NCBI RefSeq assembly: GCF_000424625.1
Contig: NZ_AUKG01000002.1
Span: 930,001 to 994,000, forward strand
Direction: 5' to 3'
Origin: Conexibacter woesei Iso977N
GTDB taxonomy: Bacteria; Actinomycetota; Thermoleophilia; Solirubrobacterales; Solirubrobacteraceae
DNA: 64,000 nucleotides
In this document: positions 35,135-43,790 of the stretch, piece after piece
Numbering within the stretch: position 1 is the stretch's first letter
Layout of the letters: each line of letters begins with the position of its first letter
Position numbers and translations under genes: made by a program
Notes under the pieces: generated by a model
Databases searched by the model: none
Seen by the model: the letters and a program-made list of their open reading frames with translations, nothing else
Told to the model about the DNA's origin: nothing

Positions 35135-36510
35135 ACATACCTGACTTCGCGGGGCGCGTGATCACGGGGGCCGACAGCGACTACGACGCGGCGCGCGCGA
35201 TCTGGAACGCGATGCACGACCGCCGCCCGGCGGCGATCGCGTGCTGTGAGAGCGCGGCCGACGTGGCCGCCGCGGTGCGCTTCGCGCGCGCCGAGGGCCT
35301 GGCGATCGCCGTGCGCGGCGGCGGGCACTCGATGCCCGGCCACAGCGTCTGCGACGACGGGCTCGTCGTCGACCTGCGGGGCTTGAGCGGGGTGGAGGTC
35401 GACGCGAGGGCGCGGCGCGTGGTCGTCGGGGGCGGCGCGCTGCTCGGCGAGCTGGACGCCGCGACGCAGGCCCACGGGCTCGTCGTCCCGGCGGGCGTCG
35501 TCTCGCACACGGGCGTCGGCGGGCTCACGCTCGGCGGTGGCGTCGGGCGGCTGATGCGGCGCTTCGGGCTGACGGTCGACGCGCTGCTGGCCTGCGAGGT
35601 CGTCCTGGCCGACGGGTCGATCGTGCGTGCGTCCGAGCAAGAGCACCAAGATCTCTTCTGGGGCCTGCGCGGCGGCGGCGGGAACTTCGGCGTCGTGACC
35701 GAGTTCACGTTCGCCTGCCACGCGCTGGCCGAGCTGCAGATCCTCGGCATGTTCCACCCGCTCGACCGCGCACGCGAGGTGCTCGAGCGCGGCCGCGCGG
35801 AGATGGCCGACCCCGACGCGCCGGACGCGCTGCTGTGGACGTCGTTCCTGCGCAAGGCGCCGCCGGTCCCGTGGATGCCCGACGAGCTGGTCGGCGTCCC
35901 CGGCGTCATGTCGCTGGTCGAGTGGTCGGGTGTGAGCGGGGCGGAGGGCCGCGCGCGGCTGGCCGACATCCGCGACGACCTGCACCCGACCGCGACCTCG
36001 CTGGAGGCGATCCCGTTCCTGGCGATGCAGACGATCACCGACGAGATCTTCGCCGCCGGGCAGATGACCTACATCAAGGCCGGGTTCGTGACCGAGCTGA
36101 CCGACGCCGCGATCGACGCGCTGCTGGCCCAGGCCGCGACCGTCGGCTCGCCGCTGTCGCAGATCGAGGTGCTGGCGATGGGCGGTGCGATCGCGCGCGT
36201 GGACGCCGACGCGACCGCGTTCCCGCACCGCGACGCGGCCTGGCTGCTCAACGTCCCGGCGATGTGGACCGACCCGGCCGACACCGAGGCCGAGGTCGCC
36301 TGGACGCGCGAGTCCTACCGGTTGCTCGAACCGCACATGACCGGCGGGACCTACGTCAACTTCATGGCCGGCGACGAGGCCGCCGACAGCACCGGCGCCC
36401 ACGCGCGCACGCGCGCGCGTCTAGAGGAGGTCAAAGCGGCCTACGACCCGGACAACGTCTTCCGGCTCAACCAGAACATCACGCCGGCGCGGGCGGGCGC
36501 TGCGGGCTGA
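35125..36510 (+). CDS. FAD-linked oxidase (berberine-bridge/PCMH type)
   Basis: 461 aa. The FAD-binding PCMH domain includes IAVRGGGHSMPGHSVCDDGL, whose His can carry covalent FAD, and GVGGLTLGGGVGRLMRRFGL with LLACEVVLADGSIVRA. The C-terminus has the BBE motif region near AAYDPDNVFRLNQNI. The family oxidises alcohols, sugars or alkaloid-like substrates with O2. No signal peptide is seen. The start codon lies inside a MarR-like dyad, and the MarR gene diverges. The 3' end overlaps the convergent FMN-reductase gene by 32 bp. Confidence 0.9.
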   Translation: MNLYIPDFAGRVITGADSDYDAARAIWNAMHDRRPAAIACCESAADVAAAVRFARAEGLAIAVRGGGHSMPGHSVCDDGLVVDLRGLSGVEVDARARRVVVGGGALLGELDAATQAHGLVVPAGVVSHTGVGGLTLGGGVGRLMRRFGLTVDALLACEVVLADGSIVRASEQEHQDLFWGLRGGGGNFGVVTEFTFACHALAELQILGMFHPLDRAREVLERGRAEMADPDAPDALLWTSFLRKAPPVPWMPDELVGVPGVMSLVEWSGVSGAEGRARLADIRDDLHPTATSLEAIPFLAMQTITDEIFAAGQMTYIKAGFVTELTDAAIDALLAQAATVGSPLSQIEVLAMGGAIARVDADATAFPHRDAAWLLNVPAMWTDPADTEAEVAWTRESYRLLEPHMTGGTYVNFMAGDEAADSTGAHARTRARLEEVKAAYDPDNVFRLNQNITPARAGAAG

Positions 36511-37396
36511 GCGTGCGGTCGTAGTCGCGATACGGGGCGACGCCGGCAGCGATGGCGTCGCTCTGCGCGAACTGGCGGATCGCCGTCTGCTGGACCTCGA
36601 GGAAGTGGTCGTGCTTCTCGGCGACGGTGAGGACCGACCGCGCCGCGGCGTCCGCGTCGCCGAAGTCGACGCCGCCGCCGGCGGTCAGGCGCCCGCCCGC
36701 GCCGCACGTCGCGCACTCGACCGCGCCGCCGTCGAGCAACACCATGGCATTGAGATGGCAGTGCGGGCACAGCCCGGGCTCGCCCCGGAACTCGACCGCG
36801 TCGAACGCACGCCCCGCCTGCTCGGCGACGTTGCGCCCGAGCCGCCCGGCGCGCTGAAGCGCGGCGGGGTCGAGCGCGATCGCGCTCGGCACGCCCGCGC
36901 CCTCGAAGACGACCTGGTCGACGACGCCGATCTGCATCGAGAACGTCATGTGGTGCATGAGCGGCAGCGCGAGCGCCTTCCAGCGGTCGGTCAGCGCGCC
37001 GCCGACGGCCAGGAACCCGGCGACGCGCGGGCGCAGCACGCGCTCGTCGAACGGGAACCTGACGGTCGCCTCCTCGCCCGCGTCGCGCATGCGCACGTAC
37101 TCGAGCGCGAACGCGACGTCGGCCTTCGGCCCGAGGATCGCGTCGAGCAACAGCTTCAACTTGCCCGGGATCGTGCGGTTGTGGATCGGCGCGCTGATCA
37201 GCAGCCCGTCGTGCTCCATCAGCTGGTCCCAGAACCATGCCGCGTCCTCGTCCCAGCGCGCGAGGTCGAGGTCGCCGAGCCGGACGTGCGAGACGCCGAC
37301 GCCCGCGGCCTCGGCGCCCTGCAGCGCGGCCTTCATCAGCAGGTCGCTGCTGCCGTCGGCCGGGCCACACGACAATCCGAGCAAGCGCATGGTCAT
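36479..37396 (-). CDS. NAD(P)H-dependent FMN reductase/flavodoxin-like protein with zinc ribbon
   Basis: 305 aa; ATG 37396 overlaps the monooxygenase stop. The N-terminal flavodoxin-like fold starts LLGLSCGPADGSSDLLMKAA and includes LISAPIHNRTIPGKLKLLLD, the FMN-binding loop of NADPH:FMN reductases. A C-terminal module has CPHCH and, 17 residues on, CATC, consistent with a zinc ribbon, which is unusual in this family. It is last in a four-gene operon with a bicupin dioxygenase, FAH hydrolase and FAD monooxygenase. It may supply reduced flavin or reduce a quinone intermediate (inference). Confidence 0.82.
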   Translation of the reverse strand: MTMRLLGLSCGPADGSSDLLMKAALQGAEAAGVGVSHVRLGDLDLARWDEDAAWFWDQLMEHDGLLISAPIHNRTIPGKLKLLLDAILGPKADVAFALEYVRMRDAGEEATVRFPFDERVLRPRVAGFLAVGGALTDRWKALALPLMHHMTFSMQIGVVDQVVFEGAGVPSAIALDPAALQRAGRLGRNVAEQAGRAFDAVEFRGEPGLCPHCHLNAMVLLDGGAVECATCGAGGRLTAGGGVDFGDADAAARSVLTVAEKHDHFLEVQQTAIRQFAQSDAIAAGVAPYRDYDRTLSPQRPPAPA

Positions 37397-38610
37397 GCCC
37401 CGCTGCCCTGCTTGAGCCCGCCGCCGCCGAAGCGGCTGTGGTCCTCGGAGAGGTCCATGATCGGGTAGACGTAGTCGCGCATCGCCTGCTCGTAGTCGCC
37501 GATCGCCGCGACGACGTCCTGCTCGCCGCGGGCCGCGCCGGCCAGCCGCGCGCTGAGGATCCCGGCGTCGCGCAGCGCCATGTTCGCGCCCTGGCCGCGG
37601 GTCGGCATCATCGCGTGGATCGCGTCGCCCAGCAGCGTCACGCGCGACGACGGCCAGGCGGGCACCGGGTCCAGGCGCCGGAACGGGAACCAGAACAGCG
37701 TGGACAGGTCGATCCGCTCGACCAGCCCGCGCAGCGCGGGGTGCCAGTCGGCCACGACCTCGCGCATGCCCGCGTGGACCTCGGCGGGCGTGTCGTCCGT
37801 CCAGTCGGCGGGCGCGGGCGCGCTCGTCCCGGGCGGCACGCCGCCGGAGATCATCATGTAGGGGTCGACCGCGTCCATGTGGATGTCCGGTGCGATCCGC
37901 GCGGCCGCCTCGGCCACCGGCTCGCGCGGGTCGTAGACGCCGAGGGCGAGCATGCCGCCGCGCTTGTCGCGCGCGATCACGAAGCCGTCGAGCAGGACGT
38001 CGGGGAGCTCGGCGAGCACCTCGGGCGTCAGCGGCGACCGCGCGAACAGGCCGAGCCCGCCGACGTCGGCGGGGATGATCTCGACGTCGGGCATCAGCTG
38101 CCTGCGGACCGCGGAGCCGACGCCGTCGGCCGCGACGAGCACGTCGCCGGTGACCGTCGAGCCGTCGGCGAGTTGTGCTTCGACATGGTCGCCGTGGTCG
38201 GTGAAGCCGGTCACCGCGGCGTCGTCGTGGAGCGCGTCGCCGAGCCACGCGCGCAGGATATGGCGCAGCGTGCGGCGGTCGATCGCGGTGTGGGGGCGCT
38301 CGCCGTCGTTGGGCGGGCCGAGGTGCGGCTGCGTCGTCAGCTCGTGGCACTGCTCGTCGATCACGACGGCCACGCCGCGCGGCGGCGTCTTGCGCGACGC
38401 CTGCAGGTAGAGGTCGTAGAGGTCGTCGGGCAGGCACGCGCGCAGGGCGTTGCCGCCGTCGGCGTTCATCGTCAGCCGGTAGCCGGAGCGCGGCGCGCCC
38501 GCGGGATCGCGCTCGTAGACGGCGCACGAGATCCCGGCGCGCTTGAGCCCCTGCGCCAGCGTCAGGCCCCCGACGCCGCCGCCCGCGATCAACACGTGGA
38601 AGTCGCTCAT
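37393..38610 (-). CDS. FAD-dependent monooxygenase (aromatic hydroxylase type)
   Basis: 405 aa from ATG 38610, overlapping the FAH stop (ATGA). N-terminal VLIAGGGVGGLTLAQGLKRA binds the ADP part of FAD; the DG motif is in VLVAADGVGSAVRR; the GD motif is in VTLLGDAIHAMMPTRGQG. These define group A flavoprotein monooxygenases, which hydroxylate aromatics using NAD(P)H and O2. In this operon it probably hydroxylates the ring before cleavage by the cupin dioxygenase and hydrolysis by the FAH protein. Exact substrate unknown. Confidence 0.88.
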   Translation of the reverse strand: MSDFHVLIAGGGVGGLTLAQGLKRAGISCAVYERDPAGAPRSGYRLTMNADGGNALRACLPDDLYDLYLQASRKTPPRGVAVVIDEQCHELTTQPHLGPPNDGERPHTAIDRRTLRHILRAWLGDALHDDAAVTGFTDHGDHVEAQLADGSTVTGDVLVAADGVGSAVRRQLMPDVEIIPADVGGLGLFARSPLTPEVLAELPDVLLDGFVIARDKRGGMLALGVYDPREPVAEAAARIAPDIHMDAVDPYMMISGGVPPGTSAPAPADWTDDTPAEVHAGMREVVADWHPALRGLVERIDLSTLFWFPFRRLDPVPAWPSSRVTLLGDAIHAMMPTRGQGANMALRDAGILSARLAGAARGEQDVVAAIGDYEQAMRDYVYPIMDLSEDHSRFGGGGLKQGSGA

Positions 38611-39434
38611 GCCGCCTCCTCCTTCATGGTGTTCTCGATCCGGCCGACGCCGCCGACCTCGACCGCGACGACGTCGCCGGCCTTGAGCAGCAGCGGCGGG
38701 TCGCGGCGGGCGCCGACGCCGCCGGGCGTCCCGGTGAGGATCAGGTCGCCGGGCAGCAGCGTGCAGAACTCCGAGATCGTCGCGATCAGCGTCGCGACGT
38801 CGAAGATCATCAGGTCGGTCGTCGCGTCCTGGACGGTCTCGCCGTTGACGACGGTCGTGATCCGCAGCGGGTCGCTGCCGGCCTCGTCGGGCGTGACCAG
38901 GAACGGGCCGACCGGGGTCGAGGCGTCCCACGCCTTGCCCTGCAGCCACTGGTGCGACCGGTGCTGGAAGTCGCGCATCGAGAGGTCGTTGGCGACCGCG
39001 TACCCGGCGACGACGCCCAAGGCATCGTCCTTGCTCACCCGCCGTGCACGCTCGCCGACGATGACCACCAACTCGCCCTCGTAGTCGATCTTCGACGACT
39101 CCGGCGGCGCGGCCAGCGCGTCGTAGGGCCCGGCCAGCGTCGAGGCGAACTTCGTGAACAGCACCGGGTAGTCCGGCTCGTCGCGCAGCGACTCGGCGAC
39201 GTGCTCGCGGTAGTTCAACCCCACGCAGATGACCTTGTCGGGCGCGGGAACGACGGGCCGCAGCGTCACGGAGTCCAGCGGGACCGCGGCGTCGCGGTCC
39301 AGCGGCGGGTCGGCGAGCACGGCGTTGGGCGTGTCGAGGCCGAGCGCGGCGATCCCGGTCAGCGGGATCGCCTGCTCGCCCTCGACGGCGACGGCGCGCG
39401 GGACGCCGTCGATCAGCGCGGAGGCGAAGCGCAC
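38607..39434 (-). CDS. Fumarylacetoacetate hydrolase (FAH) family protein, first of two
   Basis: 275 aa from GTG 39434, 4 bp after the bicupin stop. FAH fold motifs: VICVGLNYREHVAES, the metal ligands in SSKIDYEGELVVIVGE, VANDLSMRDFQHRSHQW and TPGGVGARRDPPLLLKAGD. FAH proteins hydrolyse C-C bonds of acylpyruvates or hydrate and decarboxylate oxo-acids from aromatic meta-cleavage. Its place between an oxygenase pair suggests it acts on the ring-cleavage product. Confidence 0.9.
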   Translation of the reverse strand: MRFASALIDGVPRAVAVEGEQAIPLTGIAALGLDTPNAVLADPPLDRDAAVPLDSVTLRPVVPAPDKVICVGLNYREHVAESLRDEPDYPVLFTKFASTLAGPYDALAAPPESSKIDYEGELVVIVGERARRVSKDDALGVVAGYAVANDLSMRDFQHRSHQWLQGKAWDASTPVGPFLVTPDEAGSDPLRITTVVNGETVQDATTDLMIFDVATLIATISEFCTLLPGDLILTGTPGGVGARRDPPLLLKAGDVVAVEVGGVGRIENTMKEEAA

Positions 39435-39438
39435 GCGC

Positions 39439-40470
39439 TCAGGCGTCCACGAAGTGGACGTCCAGCTCGGCCGCCGCGGCCTCCAGCGCCGCGGCGTCCG
39501 GGAACGGGATCGGCTCGGCCGGGAAGACGTGGTGCGCGTACGGCTCGCCCGCGAGCGCGAACAGCTGCTCCAGGCCGCCGGGCGAGGACATCACGATCGC
39601 GCGCGTGACCGCGGACTCGAAGGCGTAGGTGTGGACGCAGCCGGCCGGGATCGACGCGACGTCGCCGGGCTTGAGCACGGTGGACTCGCCGTCGAGCGTG
39701 ACGCGCACGGACCCGTTGCGCACGTAGATCGCCTCGTGCGTGCGCTCGTGCACGTGCGCGGGCATCTCGCCGCCGATCGTGCCCTGGACCGTCCACATGC
39801 CCAGCTCGCCGCGCGACTCGGCCGCGGTCAACATGGTGGTGATCATCTGGCCGCCGAGCAGGTGGCGCGGGCCCTCGCCCGAGCGCAGGAAGTAGGGCTT
39901 CATCTCGCCCGGCAGCGTGTCGTCGGCCGCGTCCCAGGTCGGCGCCGCGTACGGCGTGTCCGGGGGCAGGTACTTCATGTTGAACTGGCCCTCGGCCTGG
40001 CCGAACTTCGCGAACGGCGGCGGCGAGTTGTCCTCGGGCGGGAACGCGGGCGCGTCGTAGGGCGTGCCGCAGAGGTCGAAGAAGCGGTCCCAGCCGCCCG
40101 GCGTGATCGGCCCGACGAACTCCGAGAAGTGCGAGTGGAACTGGTAGGCGTGCACGACGCCCGCGGGCACGACCGCCATGTCGCCGGGGGAGAGGACGCG
40201 CGACTCGCCGTCGGCCCAGACCTGCACGCGCCCGCGCGTGCAGAGGAAGACCTCCAGCTCGCGGTCGTGGAAGTGCAGCGGGATCGGGCGCCCCTTCGGC
40301 CCGCAGTTGGTCATGAACGACAGCTCGCCGTTGGACTGCTCCGCGCCGATCATCGCCCGCGCGACCTGGCCGAGCAGCAGGTGGGCTCGGCCGGTCCCGG
40401 CCGGCTGGACGTAGGGGACGCTGGTCTCGGGGAGCGGAGGCGCGGTGACCGCGAGCGTGGGATCGGACAT
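39439..40470 (-). CDS. Bicupin dioxygenase-like protein (quercetin 2,3-dioxygenase type)
   Basis: 343 aa from ATG 40470. Two cupin domains: the first has PLHFHDRELEVFLCTRG (His-x-His and Glu metal ligands) and PAGVVHAYQFHSH; the second has PAHVHERTHEAIYVRNG and PAGCVHTYAF. Both retain metal ligands, as in quercetinases and some ring-cleaving dioxygenases. It is the first gene of the catabolic operon. A -10-like TACTGT (40482-40477 on the minus strand) ends 6 nt before the ATG, so the message is probably leaderless. True substrate is unknown; quercetin is only one family example. Confidence 0.82.
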   Translation of the reverse strand: MSDPTLAVTAPPLPETSVPYVQPAGTGRAHLLLGQVARAMIGAEQSNGELSFMTNCGPKGRPIPLHFHDRELEVFLCTRGRVQVWADGESRVLSPGDMAVVPAGVVHAYQFHSHFSEFVGPITPGGWDRFFDLCGTPYDAPAFPPEDNSPPPFAKFGQAEGQFNMKYLPPDTPYAAPTWDAADDTLPGEMKPYFLRSGEGPRHLLGGQMITTMLTAAESRGELGMWTVQGTIGGEMPAHVHERTHEAIYVRNGSVRVTLDGESTVLKPGDVASIPAGCVHTYAFESAVTRAIVMSSPGGLEQLFALAGEPYAHHVFPAEPIPFPDAAALEAAAAELDVHFVDA

Positions 40471-40476
40471 GTGTGC

Positions 40477-40519
40477 ACAGTAACGCCGAGTGTGTCCGGC
40501 GCGCAAGCGCCCTGTGTCC
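40477..40519 (-). promoter_or_regulatory. Promoter of the bicupin operon with TGTGTCC direct repeats
   Basis: -10-like TACTGT (40482-40477) and -35-like TTGCGC (40506-40501, 18-bp spacer) on the minus strand. TGTGTCC occurs at 40491-40497 and 40513-40519, 22 bp apart, and a GGCGC-GCAA-GCGCC hairpin sits between them. The same heptamer forms an inverted repeat before the Liv transporter (43775-43801). Confidence 0.5.
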
Positions 40520-40529
40520 GATTTCCAAA

Positions 40530-40559
40530 TTGCATACAGATACGGGATCTGTGTAGACT
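40530..40559 (+). promoter_or_regulatory. Promoter with operator-like palindrome before the second FAH gene
   Basis: -35-like TTGCAT (40530-40535), 18-bp spacer, -10-like TAGACT (40554-40559). The spacer is almost filled by ACAGATACGGGATCTGT (40536-40552), a perfect 6-bp dyad with a 5-bp centre, the classical place for a repressor. GCATACAG (40532-40539) recurs in reverse at 57094-57101. The GntR encoded just downstream is a candidate binder. Confidence 0.55.
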
Positions 40560-40595
40560 GGCGCGGTCCGTACTCCTGCCTGAAAGGCGAACCTG

Positions 40596-41474
40596 ATGAA
40601 GTTGGTGACGTTCGACGACGGTCGCGTCGGGAAGGTCGTCGGCGACCTGGTGGTGGAGCTCGACGTGCCGGACATGCGGCGCTACTTCGAGCTCCAGGGC
40701 GACGTCCAGCCCACCGGGCGCGAGCTTCCGCTCGCCGACGTCCGCCTCCGCGCGCCGATCATCCCGAAGAAGTTCTTCCACACGGCGGGCAACTTCCGTG
40801 AGCACCACGAGGAGTCCAAGAACGTCAACTGGTCGCACCCGGTCCTGCCGTGGATCGTGTTCTTCCAGAACGTCGACGCGATCATCGGCCCCGACGACCC
40901 GATCGTCTACCCGGAGCCGCTGACCAGGGAGCTGGACTACGAGCTCGAGCTCGCGGTGGTGATCGGCAAGAAGGGCAAGTTCTTCTCGCCCGAGGAGGCC
41001 GAGGAGTACATCGCCGGCTACGTGGTGTTCAACGACATCACCGCGCGCGACATCCAGCGCGAGGAGATGAAGTCCGGCGTCTTCTGCCTGAGCAAGTCGA
41101 TCGACACGTTCTGCCCGCTGGGCCCGTGGATCGTGACGCCCGACGAGGTCGGCGACCCCGCGGACCTGAACATGGCCTTGCGCGTCAACGGCAGGGAGCG
41201 CCAGAAGTCGCACACGGGCAACATGTCCGTGACGGTCGCGGAGATCTTGTCGCACTACTCGCCGATGGGCTACAACCCGGGCGACGTCGTCTCGACCGGC
41301 ACGGTGTCCGGCGTCGCCGGCTTCTCCGACGACCCGTTCGCCAACTACCTCAGGCCCGGTGACGTCGTCGAGGCCGAGATCGAGAAGATCGGGACGCTGC
41401 GCAACCCGGTGCTCGCCTGGGACGACCGGCCCGAGGGCACCGGCGCGGCGCGCCCTGAGGGCGCGGCCGCCTAG
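40596..41474 (+). CDS. Fumarylacetoacetate hydrolase (FAH) family protein, second of two
   Basis: 292 aa; GAAAGGCGA precedes ATG 40596. Motifs: IIPKKFFHTAGNFREHHEES, metal ligands in TRELDYELELAVVIGKKG, and VFNDITARDIQREEM. The C-terminal region has STGTVSGVAGF. It diverges from the operon holding the first FAH paralogue, to which it is only distantly similar, so they probably act on different intermediates. The promoter contains a palindromic operator between -35 and -10. The GntR gene is convergent 8 bp downstream. Confidence 0.9.
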   Translation: MKLVTFDDGRVGKVVGDLVVELDVPDMRRYFELQGDVQPTGRELPLADVRLRAPIIPKKFFHTAGNFREHHEESKNVNWSHPVLPWIVFFQNVDAIIGPDDPIVYPEPLTRELDYELELAVVIGKKGKFFSPEEAEEYIAGYVVFNDITARDIQREEMKSGVFCLSKSIDTFCPLGPWIVTPDEVGDPADLNMALRVNGRERQKSHTGNMSVTVAEILSHYSPMGYNPGDVVSTGTVSGVAGFSDDPFANYLRPGDVVEAEIEKIGTLRNPVLAWDDRPEGTGAARPEGAAA

Positions 41475-41482
41475 GCCATCAA

Positions 41483-42247
41483 CTACGCGGCGCGGCGGCG
41501 CCTCTTGGCGCCGCTGTCGCCCTTGCCGCCGACGGCGGTCGGGTGACCGGTCGTCGTCGCGAGGTCCGCCAGGACCTGGCGCAGCGCGGCGAGGTCGTAC
41601 TCGGGCTCGACGATCTCGACGATCCCGTAGACCGTGCGCGCCAGGTGGCGCCCGAGCAGCGCGGACGCCAGGTCGGCGTCGGCGGCCTTGCAGGCGTCCA
41701 GGATCTCCCGGTGGTCGGTCGTCGACTGGACGGAGAACTGGTGGCCGAAGTGCATGCGCCGGTAGCGCTCGGCGTGGTCGAAGAGCTGGAGCAGCAGCGC
41801 GTCGAAGCGCGCGCCCGCGCGCTGCGTCAGCGCGCGGTGGAAGGCCTGGTGGGGGACGTACCAGCGCGCGTAGTCCTCGTCGGCGGCGAAGTGCGCCATC
41901 GCGGCCATGTAGCCCTCGAGCTCGGCGATGTCCTCGGGCGTCATGCGCGCGATCGACAGCCGCAGCGCGGTGACCTCGAGCGGGATCCGGATCGCGTAGA
42001 GCTCCTCGACGTCGGCGAGCGACAGCGGCGCGACGCGGACGCGGCGGTTGGGCTCCGAGAGGATCAGGCCCTCGCCCTGGAGCATCCGCAGCGCCTCGCG
42101 CAGCGGGGTCCGGCTGACGCCGAGCTCGTCGGCGAGCGCCACTTGTGACATCGTCTCACCGGGCGTCAGCGATCCGTCGAGGATCGACTCGCGGATCATG
42201 CGGTGGACGTGCTCGACGCTCTGCCGCGCGGGGGCGGTGTCGCTCAT
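41483..42247 (-). CDS. GntR-family regulator (FCD domain)
   Basis: 254 aa. Winged helix: HRMIRESILDGSLTPGETMS, then DELGVSRTPLREALRMLQGE. FCD domain: VEELYAIRIPLEVTALRLSI, PHQAFHRALTQRAG and a later TTDHREILDACKAAD, with His/Asp positions for metal and acid binding. The tail is unusually basic (GAKRRRRAA). It sits in the middle of the catabolic region and is the only regulator there, so it probably controls the flanking operons through the palindromes near 40540 and the TGCAT-containing sites upstream of itself. Start ATG 42247. Confidence 0.9.
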   Translation of the reverse strand: MSDTAPARQSVEHVHRMIRESILDGSLTPGETMSQVALADELGVSRTPLREALRMLQGEGLILSEPNRRVRVAPLSLADVEELYAIRIPLEVTALRLSIARMTPEDIAELEGYMAAMAHFAADEDYARWYVPHQAFHRALTQRAGARFDALLLQLFDHAERYRRMHFGHQFSVQSTTDHREILDACKAADADLASALLGRHLARTVYGIVEIVEPEYDLAALRQVLADLATTTGHPTAVGGKGDSGAKRRRRAA

Positions 42248-42394
42248 GCGGCGCTCCGTGGGAGGTGGTGGTGGCCTGCGGCCGATGGATGCACAACGGC
42301 ATTCTACATGCACCCTCAGCGTTCGCTGTGCGCACATCCTGCCAGGTGCACCCGATGGGATGTATGAGCCATCTGCATGCACTTGTCAAACCTG

Positions 42395-42400
42395 TACGCT
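42395..42400 (+). promoter_or_regulatory. -10-like TACGCT before the carboxylesterase gene
   Basis: TACGCT ends 7 nt before ATG 42408, suggesting a leaderless message. The 160-bp divergent gap (42248-42407) also has several TGCA-core words (near 42288, 42308 and 42374), possible half-sites for the GntR protein. Confidence 0.4.
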
Positions 42401-42407
42401 CGCGCCC

Positions 42408-43790
42408 ATGAGCGTCGACGTGTTCCGTGGCCTCCCGTACGCGCGCGCAGAGCGCTTCGGGGTCCCGGAGGTCGTACCGCTGGACGCCGTCCCGGAGCCG
42501 GGCGCGCGGCCGTTCGGGCCGGTCGCGCCGCAGCCCGCGCGGCCGATCGGCGCGTTCACGCACGGCGAGCTGCCGGCGATGGACGAGGCCGCGTGCCTGA
42601 CGCTGAACGTCTGGCGGCCGCGCGGCGCGGCGGCCGGCGCCGGGTTGCCGGTGCTCGTGTGGATCCACGGCGGCGGCTTCACCATGGGGTGGGGGAGCGC
42701 GTCGCTCTACGACGGCGCGCGCCTGGCGGAGGCCGCGCAGGCGGTGGTCATCACCATCAACTACCGGCTCGGCTCGCTGGGCTGGCTGTTCCACCCCGAG
42801 CTGGGCGGCGGGAACTGGGGCCTGCGCGACCAGCAGGCGGCGCTGCGCTGGGTCCAGGGCAACGTGGAGGCCTTCGGCGGCGACCCCGCGCGCGTGACGC
42901 TCGCGGGCCAGTCGGCGGGCGCGCTCAGCGCGATCGACCATCTCCATGCCATTGGGTCGGACGGGTTGTTCCAGCGGTTGCTCCTGCTCTCCCCGCCGGT
43001 CTTCGACGCCGCCCACGCGCCGGCGATGCCGGCGCGCTGGGCCGAGGCGCTCGCCGAGCGCGCCGGGAGCTTCGCGGCGCTGCGCCACTACCCGGCCGAC
43101 CAGGTCGTCGCGCTGCACGAGGACGCGCTGGCCGACGGGCCGTTCGCCGGGACGCGCGGCTGGGCGCTGCCGACGATCGACCCCGCGACGCTGCCCGGCC
43201 CGCCGGACGCCGCCGCCCGCGCGCGGACCGACATCCCCGTGTTGCTCGGCACGACCGCCGACGAGGGCGCGTTCTTCTTCCGCGCCGCCGGGCGCCGCCC
43301 GGAGCCCGGCGAGGAGCGCCTGATCGCGATGGTCGCCCACATGCCCGGCGTGACCGACGCGCCCGCCGTGATCGCCGCCTACCGCGAGCGGCTCGGGGCG
43401 CAGACCGACACCAACACCTTGCTCGTGCGCATCGGCGGCGACCACATGGTGATCCGCCCGACCGACGCCTGGGCGCGCGAGCGCCTCGCCGCCGGGGGCA
43501 CGATCCACCGCCTCCGCATCGACCACGCGGGGGACCCGGACCTCGGCGCGCTGCACTCGATCGACGCGCCGCTGCTGTTCGGCACCTACGGCGACGGCGG
43601 CCCCGGCACGCGGATGGCCGGGAACACGCCGCGAGCCGAAGAGGTCTCGAAGTCCTTCATGAACGCCGCGGCGGCGTTCGTCGGCGGTGATGCGCCCGGC
43701 TGGGACGCGCTGCGACCCGACGGATCCGGCGCGCTCGCGGTCTTCGGCGGTCCGGAGGGAACGCCTCCGCAAACTGTGTCCGCAATCTAA
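42408..43790 (+). CDS. Type B carboxylesterase
   Basis: 460 aa from ATG 42408. Carboxylesterase/lipase features: FRGLPYARAERF at the start, ACLTLNVWRP, oxyanion loop VWIHGGGFTMGWG, nucleophile Ser169 in VTLAGQSAGALSAIDHL, acid region TTADEGAFFF and His in LGALHSIDAPLLFG. It has no signal peptide, so it works inside the cell, likely removing an ester or aryl-ester group before ring oxidation by neighbouring enzymes (inference). Its stop lies inside the inverted repeat of the next promoter. Confidence 0.92.
   Translation: MSVDVFRGLPYARAERFGVPEVVPLDAVPEPGARPFGPVAPQPARPIGAFTHGELPAMDEAACLTLNVWRPRGAAAGAGLPVLVWIHGGGFTMGWGSASLYDGARLAEAAQAVVITINYRLGSLGWLFHPELGGGNWGLRDQQAALRWVQGNVEAFGGDPARVTLAGQSAGALSAIDHLHAIGSDGLFQRLLLLSPPVFDAAHAPAMPARWAEALAERAGSFAALRHYPADQVVALHEDALADGPFAGTRGWALPTIDPATLPGPPDAAARARTDIPVLLGTTADEGAFFFRAAGRRPEPGEERLIAMVAHMPGVTDAPAVIAAYRERLGAQTDTNTLLVRIGGDHMVIRPTDAWARERLAAGGTIHRLRIDHAGDPDLGALHSIDAPLLFGTYGDGGPGTRMAGNTPRAEEVSKSFMNAAAAFVGGDAPGWDALRPDGSGALAVFGGPEGTPPQTVSAI

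Noticed and set aside
35125-36510. Bicovalent FAD attachment in the first BBE-type oxidase
   Set aside because: The His of GGGHS is present, but the position of the second attachment Cys near GVGGLTLGG is not Cys, so only single attachment can be proposed.
42248-42407. A riboswitch or structured leader before the carboxylesterase
   Set aside because: The -10 box sits 7 nt before ATG 42408, leaving no leader; no known aptamer pattern is visible.
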